Origin: Geothrix sp. PMB-07
Lineage (GTDB): Bacteria; Acidobacteriota; Holophagae; Holophagales; Holophagaceae
DNA: 64,000 nucleotides
Assembly (NCBI RefSeq): GCF_030758935.1
Contig: NZ_CP132333.1
Location: 2,480,992-2,544,991 of the forward strand
Direction: 5' to 3'
Made by a program: the position numbers and the translations under genes. Below, piece after piece: positions 58,890-64,000 of this stretch. Under the pieces are notes generated by a model. The model did not search any database and had not been told where the DNA came from. It saw only the letters and a program-made list of their open reading frames with translations. Position 1 is the stretch's first letter; each line of letters starts with the position of its first letter.

Positions 58890-60164
58890 ATGTTCACGCT
58901 CATGAACTTCGAACAGTTCATCACCGACACGATCGGGCTCATGCTCCAAGGCAGCCGTCTCTACTACGCCTGGGTGGGCTTTCTCCTGGTGCTGATCCTC
59001 GTGGGGGGACTCGCCTACGCCAATCAGTTGAACCACGGACTTCTCGTCACAAACATGCGCGATCAGGTGTCGTGGGGCTTCTACATCGGCAACTTCACGT
59101 TCCTGGTGGGCGTGGCCGCGGCCTCCATCATGCTGGTGATCCCGGCCTACATCTACGACTGGGCGCCCATCAAGGAGATCACCATCCTGGGCGAGATGCT
59201 GGCCGTTACGGCCCTCATCATGTGCCTGGGCTTCGTCATGGTGGACATCGGCCGGCCCGACCGCTTCTGGCACATCATGCCCCTGGTGGGCCGCCTCAAC
59301 TGGCCCCAGTCGATGCTGGCCTGGGATGTCATCGTCCTGAACCTGTACCTGCTGCTGAACTGGTTCGTGGTCACCTACCTGCTGTTCAGTTCATATGCAG
59401 AAAAGCACTACAACAAAAAGATCGTGCTGCCCCTGGTGCTGGCCTCCATCCCCATGGCCATCAGCATCCACACGGTGACGGCCTACCTCTACAACGGCCT
59501 GGCCTCGCGTCCCTTCTGGAATTCGGCCATCCTGGCCCCGCGCTTCCTGGCCTCGGCCTTCTGCTCGGGCCCAGCGGTGCTGCTCATCCTTCTGCAGGTG
59601 CTGCGCCGCACCACGCGCCTGAAGATCACCGATGAGGCCATCTTCAAGATCGCCGAATTGATGGCCTACACCATGGGCTTCAACCTCTTTCTCACGGCGG
59701 CGGAATCCTTCAAGGAGCTCTACTCCGGCACCGAGCACACGGTCTACTTCCAATACCTGCTCTTCGGCCTGGAGAAGAGCGGCGTGCACTACAACACCCT
59801 GGTGCCCTTCGCCTGGGCTTCGATCATCACAGGCTTCGTGGCCTTCCTGCTCTTCCTCATCTCCAAAACCAGGATGAACTGGACCGCGCTCAACATCGGC
59901 TGCGTGCTCATCTACGCCAGCGTCTACATCGAGAAGGGCATGGGCCTCATCATCCCCGGCCTCACGCCCGATGCCCTGGGCGAGATCTATGTCTACCGGC
60001 CCTCCTTTACCGAGATCGCCGTGGCCGTCGGCATCTTCTCCCTGGGCGCCCTGATCTTCACCATCATGCTCAAAGCCGCCGTGCCCATGATGCTGGGCGA
60101 GTTCACCATCACCAGGGGCCGCAAACCCGCGAAAACCCCAGAGGCGGAGCTCATCGAGGCTTAA
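58890..60164 (+). CDS. NrfD/PsrC-family quinone-interacting membrane subunit
   Basis: 424 residues with about ten membrane helices and the conserved WGFYIGNFTFLVGVAAASI and RPDRFWHI features of the HybB/DsrP branch of the NrfD family. It binds menaquinone or menaquinol in the inner membrane. With the preceding cytochrome and Fe-S protein it forms a complex of the Hmc/DsrJOP/Cbc4-like kind. The direction of electron flow cannot be told from the sequence. A palindrome starts 14 bases after the stop. Confidence 0.88.
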   Translation: MFTLMNFEQFITDTIGLMLQGSRLYYAWVGFLLVLILVGGLAYANQLNHGLLVTNMRDQVSWGFYIGNFTFLVGVAAASIMLVIPAYIYDWAPIKEITILGEMLAVTALIMCLGFVMVDIGRPDRFWHIMPLVGRLNWPQSMLAWDVIVLNLYLLLNWFVVTYLLFSSYAEKHYNKKIVLPLVLASIPMAISIHTVTAYLYNGLASRPFWNSAILAPRFLASAFCSGPAVLLILLQVLRRTTRLKITDEAIFKIAELMAYTMGFNLFLTAAESFKELYSGTEHTVYFQYLLFGLEKSGVHYNTLVPFAWASIITGFVAFLLFLISKTRMNWTALNIGCVLIYASVYIEKGMGLIIPGLTPDALGEIYVYRPSFTEIAVAVGIFSLGALIFTIMLKAAVPMMLGEFTITRGRKPAKTPEAELIEA

Positions 60165-60177
60165 GGGGTCGATAGAA

Positions 60178-60265
60178 CTTTTCACCACCAAGACACGAAG
60201 ACACCAAGAAAAACGCAAGAACATCCTTTTCGGTTCTTGGTGCCTTGGTGTCTTGGTGGTGAATC
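60178..60265. repeat. palindrome, CACCAAGACACGAAGACACC family
   Basis: The left arm (60178-60222) has ACACGAAG/ACACCAAG units every 9-10 bases; the right arm (60233-60265) is the reverse complement, ending TTGGTGGTGAATC. It separates the convergent NrfD and aldo-keto reductase genes and can serve as a terminator. A remnant of the same family lies at about 24,753-24,845. Confidence 0.8.
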
Positions 60266-60286
60266 CTTTTTATGATGCGTTCGATA

Positions 60287-61369
60287 TCACCACCGCTCCT
60301 GGTCCGTGGCAGGCGCCATGGGCCAGGGATCGGAGGCCTGACCATTGATGGTCGCGCCACTCTGCATCACGTGCTTGGTGTTGGCCAGGAATGCGTGGGG
60401 GAATACGGGCACCGGCGCGCTGGCGGCGTTCAGCCGGGCGATCAGATCCTTGGGAAGGTCCAGATCCAGGGCCTGCAGGTTGCCCTCCAACTGGGACAAG
60501 GTACGGGCGCCAAGGATAGGGCTTGTGATGCCGGGCCGCGACAGCACCCAGGCCAGCGCCACCTGGGCCATGCCCGTGCCCACTTCAGAAGCGACGGATT
60601 CGGCGGCCTCGATGATGTCGTAGTTACGCTCGGTGAGGCTCTTCGAGACGCCCGGCACGTGGCGGCCTTCGCCCTGGGGTTGGCGGTTCCGCCCGTACTT
60701 GCCGGAGAGCAGCCCGCCCCGCAGAGGGGACCAGGGCGTGATCCCCAGACCGTGGGCCTGCGCCATGGGCAGCAGATCATGCTCGACACTGCGCTCGATG
60801 AGCGAGTATTCGATCTGCAACGCCACGAAGGGGGACCAGCCCCGGAAGCGGGCCTCCACCTGGCCCTGCGCCACCACCCAGGCCGGCGTATCGGAAACGC
60901 CCACGTAGCGGATCTTTCCGGCGGCCACCAGGTCGTCCAGGGCCCGCAGGGTTTCCTCCATGGGTGTGTGGGGATCGTGGAAGTGCATCCAGTAGAGGTC
61001 CACGTAATCCGTCCGCAGCCTCCGCAGGCTTTGCTCCAGCTGCTGGTGGATGGCCTTGCGACCGGCGCCGCCCGCATTGGGATCGCCCCGGTGGAGGCTG
61101 CCGCAAAACTTGGTGGCCAGCACCACCCGTTCACGTCCGCCCCGCTCGGCGAAGTAGTCGCCCAGGATGGCCTCACTGTGCCCCTTGGTGTAGATGTTGG
61201 CGGTGTCGATGAAGTTGCCCCCGGCGGACAGATAGCGATCCAGCATGGCCCGGCTCACGTCCACCTCGGCACCGAAAGTCCAATCGGTTCCGAAGGTCAT
61301 GGTGCCGAGACACAGGGGACTGACCCGCAAGCCCGAACGCCCCAGGGTGCGATAGTCGGTGAGTTTCAT
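60287..61369 (-). CDS. aldo-keto reductase
   Basis: 360 residues, an NADPH-dependent (beta/alpha)8 reductase. Catalytic Asp and Tyr are in FIDTANIYTKGHSE, Lys in LATKFCG and His in YWMHFHDP; the cofactor region is near GARTLSQLEGNL. It is in the AKR11/YhdN-like or general stress branch; the substrate is unknown. ATG 61369 starts the usual MKLTDYRTLGRSGLRVSPL. It is 34 bases downstream of the HD-GYP gene in the same direction. Confidence 0.88.
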   Translation of the reverse strand: MKLTDYRTLGRSGLRVSPLCLGTMTFGTDWTFGAEVDVSRAMLDRYLSAGGNFIDTANIYTKGHSEAILGDYFAERGGRERVVLATKFCGSLHRGDPNAGGAGRKAIHQQLEQSLRRLRTDYVDLYWMHFHDPHTPMEETLRALDDLVAAGKIRYVGVSDTPAWVVAQGQVEARFRGWSPFVALQIEYSLIERSVEHDLLPMAQAHGLGITPWSPLRGGLLSGKYGRNRQPQGEGRHVPGVSKSLTERNYDIIEAAESVASEVGTGMAQVALAWVLSRPGITSPILGARTLSQLEGNLQALDLDLPKDLIARLNAASAPVPVFPHAFLANTKHVMQSGATINGQASDPWPMAPATDQERW

Positions 61370-61403
61370 GGCGGCCTCCCAGAGCCACCAGCCTACACCC
61401 GCT

Positions 61404-62486
61404 TCAGATCCCGGGATCTTCGCTGTGGGCCTCGTCCGGGTTGGCCCTGAGGATGTCGCGGAACACAGCCAGGTTCGCCAGGAACAAGTCAGCAAGCTGC
61501 GGATCAAAATGGGAGCCGCTGCCCTGGCGAATCAGCTCCACCACCTTTTCTTCAGGCCAGGCGGGCTTGTAGTGGCGACGGTTGCTCACGGCGTCATACA
61601 CATCGACCAGGGCCGTGATGCGGGCCTCCAGAGGGATGGCCTCGCCCTTCAGGCCCTTGGGATACCCGCTGCCATCCCATTTTTCGTGGTGGCCGATGGC
61701 GATGCGCGCCCCCATCTGGATGAAGGGCACGGTGGAGCCCTTCAGGATGGTGGCGCCCATGGTGGTGTGGCGCTTCATGAGCACCCACTCCTCGTCTGTG
61801 AGGGAACTGGGTTTCTGGAGCACCGCGTCTGGCACACCGATCTTGCCGATGTCGTGGAGGGGCGCTGCGGCCCGGATGGTGTCCACCCGCTCCTGATCCC
61901 AGCCCAGGAGCCGCCCCATCTCCGTGGCATAGAGGCCGATGCGGCGCACGTGCATGCCCGTTTCGTTGTCGCGGTGCTCGCTGGCCGTGATGAGGCGGAA
62001 GGCGATCTCTTCGCGCGAATCGCGGATTTCGATGGTCTGCTCCCACACCTTCTGCGCAAGTTCAGCCTCGCGGTCCCGGAAGGCGATCTCCAGCATGCGG
62101 CGCCGCAGGGCGCCGTTCACCTGCACGAGAATCTCCCGCGGCTGGTACGGCTTCAGCACGAAGCCGAAGGCGCCATGCTGCAGGCACTCGATGGCCGTTT
62201 CTGTGTCCTCCAGGGAACTCACCATGACCACGGAGGTATCGGGAATCCGCCATCGGATGGCCTTCACGAGATCGAGGCCCGAGGCCCCGGGCATCTGAAT
62301 GTCGCAAAGGATCAGGTCGATGGTGTCTTCGTCCAGAATTTCGAGGGCGCCCCGCACATCCTCCGCCAACCGGATGCGGTACCCCGATTTCGCCAGGATC
62401 CGCTGAAGCGACAGGCGCACGATGGCCAGATCATCCACGATGAGGATGCTGGTCTGGTCCGGCACCACCTGGTTGTCCTCGCTCAT
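61404..62486 (-). CDS. HD-GYP response regulator (cyclic-di-GMP phosphodiesterase type)
   Basis: 360 residues. An N-terminal receiver (LIVDDLAIV, Asp in LCDIQMPG, Lys in LKPYQP) is followed by a coiled linker and an HD-GYP domain with HDIGKIGVPD and HHEKWDGSGYPKGLKG. Such proteins degrade cyclic di-GMP when the receiver is phosphorylated. It is divergent, by 175 bases, from a sensor kinase gene, which is the plausible partner. Confidence 0.92.
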   Translation of the reverse strand: MSEDNQVVPDQTSILIVDDLAIVRLSLQRILAKSGYRIRLAEDVRGALEILDEDTIDLILCDIQMPGASGLDLVKAIRWRIPDTSVVMVSSLEDTETAIECLQHGAFGFVLKPYQPREILVQVNGALRRRMLEIAFRDREAELAQKVWEQTIEIRDSREEIAFRLITASEHRDNETGMHVRRIGLYATEMGRLLGWDQERVDTIRAAAPLHDIGKIGVPDAVLQKPSSLTDEEWVLMKRHTTMGATILKGSTVPFIQMGARIAIGHHEKWDGSGYPKGLKGEAIPLEARITALVDVYDAVSNRRHYKPAWPEEKVVELIRQGSGSHFDPQLADLFLANLAVFRDILRANPDEAHSEDPGI

Positions 62487-62661
62487 GCCCTTCCCTCTTC
62501 CACCTCAACGACCACTTTGATGGCTTCATGAAGTCTGGCCATCGTTCCGCAAAACAGGATTAATCCTCGGCGGCTCATCGTCTTGGTAATTTTTGATGTA
62601 ACGTGTTTTTTTACACCAGACCTGTCCCCACACCCAATGCAGTCCCCACCCCTAGGACCTG

Positions 62662-64000
62662 ATGCCCGCTGCGTCTTCCCGTTTCTCCCGCCGACTCTTC
62701 CTCGACGTGGCCCTCCCCTCCCTTGCTGGCCTCGGGCTCCTGCTCGTGCTGGGATGGGTGGGCGCGGCCTTCCTTCGCCGCTCCCAATTAGAGAACCTGG
62801 CCGCAGATCGCGTATCAGCTCTGCAGAAGAACCTGGCCACACAGGGGGAAAACCTAGACAGCCTCGGGCAAATGCTCGCCCAGTCCTGGGTTGCCCAGGG
62901 CGGACATCCAACGGAGCCCGTCGCGGCCATCCAAACCGCCCTGCCGCTGCTGCGCCACCTGGACTTGGTGTCGAACCTGATCCTTTGTTCACCTGACGGC
63001 GATTTCGTCACTTTGGTCCGCACCGCGCGAGGCTGGGACCTCGTGGAAGGAGGCCGCGCCTACCCCTCCGGCGAAGGCCGCCTCACCAAACAGGTGGGCA
63101 CGGCCGTCAGCGAAGTCCAGACCATCCGCCTGCCCCCGCGCTATCCCATGGACCGGCCCTGGTTCCTGGAGGGCATGTCCCTCGACCAGGCAAGGTGGAT
63201 GAAACAGGCCTACCCCTTTGTGGAAACCGCGCAGGGGGGCCTCTCCTACCTGATGCCCGTGTTGGATCCCGATGGCCGCCGGCGGGGTCTCATCTGTATC
63301 GACAGCACCCAAGCCCGTCTCTCCGCGATCCTTGAAGCCGACCTGGGCAATCCCTTCTGCCGGGCCATGATCACCGACGCATCTCAGCGGGTGGCTGTGC
63401 CAGCGAGGTGGCCGTTGGGACCAGAAAGCGCGGATACCTTCACCAGCCCTCGCATTGAGGACATCCCTTGGGCCCAATCCCTCCTGCCTTTGCGGCCTGA
63501 AGGCCGTCCGGCCATGGCCACGGTGGCCATCGGTGGCCTCGATTTCCTCACCCTCCGCAGCAGGATGGACCTTGGCCCCGGATTTCAGGGCGACCTTTGG
63601 GTGGCCTTTCCCATCACCCATCCCCCGACTCCCCTGCGGGGCTGGGGGTTGGTGGGCACCCTCATCCTCAGCCTGCTGATGCTGGCTTGGCTGATCTACC
63701 TGCGCTGGATGAGCCACCGCTACGACCTCCCCTTGCAGGGGCTGCTCCACTCCGCAGAGGCGGCGAGAACAGGTGCTGTTGTTCCCGATCTGGACTCGAA
63801 CATCTGGGAACTCCGACAAATGGGGCACAGCCTGAAGCTGGCCGGGGAAGCCGTGCGGGAGCGGCAGGATCTGGAGGACCAGCTCATCCGGAGCCAGCGC
63901 TTCGAGATCATGTCGGCCCTTTCCGCAGGCGTGATCCATGACGCAAACAACGTGCTTTCCATCGTCATGCTCCGCATCGAGCGGGTGCTGACGCGGGGAT
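62662..64000 (+). CDS. sensor histidine kinase (3' end beyond the window)
   Basis: The frame runs from ATG 62662 (AGGA upstream) to the window edge, 446 codons so far. A membrane helix (about 15-38) is followed by an extracytoplasmic sensor region of about 290 residues with Cache-like features, a second helix (about 331-350), a short linker, and a coiled segment. The phosphoacceptor motif SAGVIHDANNVLS is at about 422-434 (His about 426). The ATPase domain is cut off. It is divergent from the HD-GYP regulator and likely its partner. Confidence 0.85.
   Translation, partial: MPAASSRFSRRLFLDVALPSLAGLGLLLVLGWVGAAFLRRSQLENLAADRVSALQKNLATQGENLDSLGQMLAQSWVAQGGHPTEPVAAIQTALPLLRHLDLVSNLILCSPDGDFVTLVRTARGWDLVEGGRAYPSGEGRLTKQVGTAVSEVQTIRLPPRYPMDRPWFLEGMSLDQARWMKQAYPFVETAQGGLSYLMPVLDPDGRRRGLICIDSTQARLSAILEADLGNPFCRAMITDASQRVAVPARWPLGPESADTFTSPRIEDIPWAQSLLPLRPEGRPAMATVAIGGLDFLTLRSRMDLGPGFQGDLWVAFPITHPPTPLRGWGLVGTLILSLLMLAWLIYLRWMSHRYDLPLQGLLHSAEAARTGAVVPDLDSNIWELRQMGHSLKLAGEAVRERQDLEDQLIRSQRFEIMSALSAGVIHDANNVLSIVMLRIERVLTRG

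Noticed and set aside
1-64000. CRISPR array or rRNA genes
   Set aside because: No regularly spaced identical repeats with unique spacers and no rRNA-like stretch were seen. The period-10 units in palindrome arms are too short and contiguous to be CRISPR repeats.

Overview
The window looks like the chromosome of a GC-rich, Gram-negative (diderm) bacterium carrying one AT-rich mobile island. The Tol-Pal genes, outer-membrane lipoproteins, a ferredoxin-dependent 2-oxoacid oxidoreductase, a multiheme cytochrome c / Fe-S / NrfD module, and many short palindromes reading like CCACAGATGAACACGG or CACCACGGAGACACGG suggest an anaerobic or facultative respirer, perhaps Acidobacteriota of the Holophaga/Geothrix type. 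That placement is inference, not proof.

Left chromosomal part (1-39.5 kb): the tail of an unknown basic protein; penicillin-binding protein 1A; NAD kinase; a two-gene 2-oxoacid:ferredoxin oxidoreductase with fused subunits; an EamA transporter; a cyclic-nucleotide/DUF1003 membrane protein; a three-gene partner-switching module (MCP-like protein, STAS protein, REC-SpoIIE-HATPase protein); a nitrilase; rbfA-truB; pgk; DUF3224/AraC; tpiA; a zinc-ribbon/lipoprotein pair; DAHP synthase; secG with tRNA-Leu(GAG); mutY; an operon rnhB-mutT-tolB-pal-cpoB; an M61 peptidase/glycosyltransferase pair; a TetR regulator; miaE-EamA; a DUF2520 protein; elbB; an aminotransferase; and the start of a DUF4178/DUF350/spermidine-synthase-like operon.

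Mobile island (39,538-52,589): about 13 kb of AT-rich DNA bounded by a perfect 19-bp direct repeat. It inserted exactly where the stop codon of a 59-codon gene and the start codon of a DUF350 gene would overlap. It carries a tyrosine integrase and excisionase-like gene at the right end, a serine resolvase, a possible primase-type replication gene, an HTH regulator, a caspase-like protein, and a two-reverse-transcriptase cassette. I read that cassette as a type 3 defence-associated reverse transcriptase system (DRT3: Drt3a + Drt3b). Directly downstream lies a structured noncoding stretch with an exposed CACACAC tract and a strong terminator, the best candidate for the system's ncRNA.

Right chromosomal part (52.6-64 kb): DUF350; a GxxExxY (PD-(D/E)XK-like) protein gene lying between inverted copies of the palindromic repeat seen elsewhere without a gene; the spermidine-synthase-like protein; an FAD oxidoreductase; a SixA-like phosphatase; a tetraheme cytochrome / Fe-S / NrfD operon; an aldo-keto reductase; an HD-GYP response regulator; and a truncated sensor histidine kinase running off the end.

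The two most interesting systems are the DRT3 cassette with its candidate ncRNA and the GxxExxY gene inside the dispersed palindrome family, which could be the autonomous form of a repeat element.
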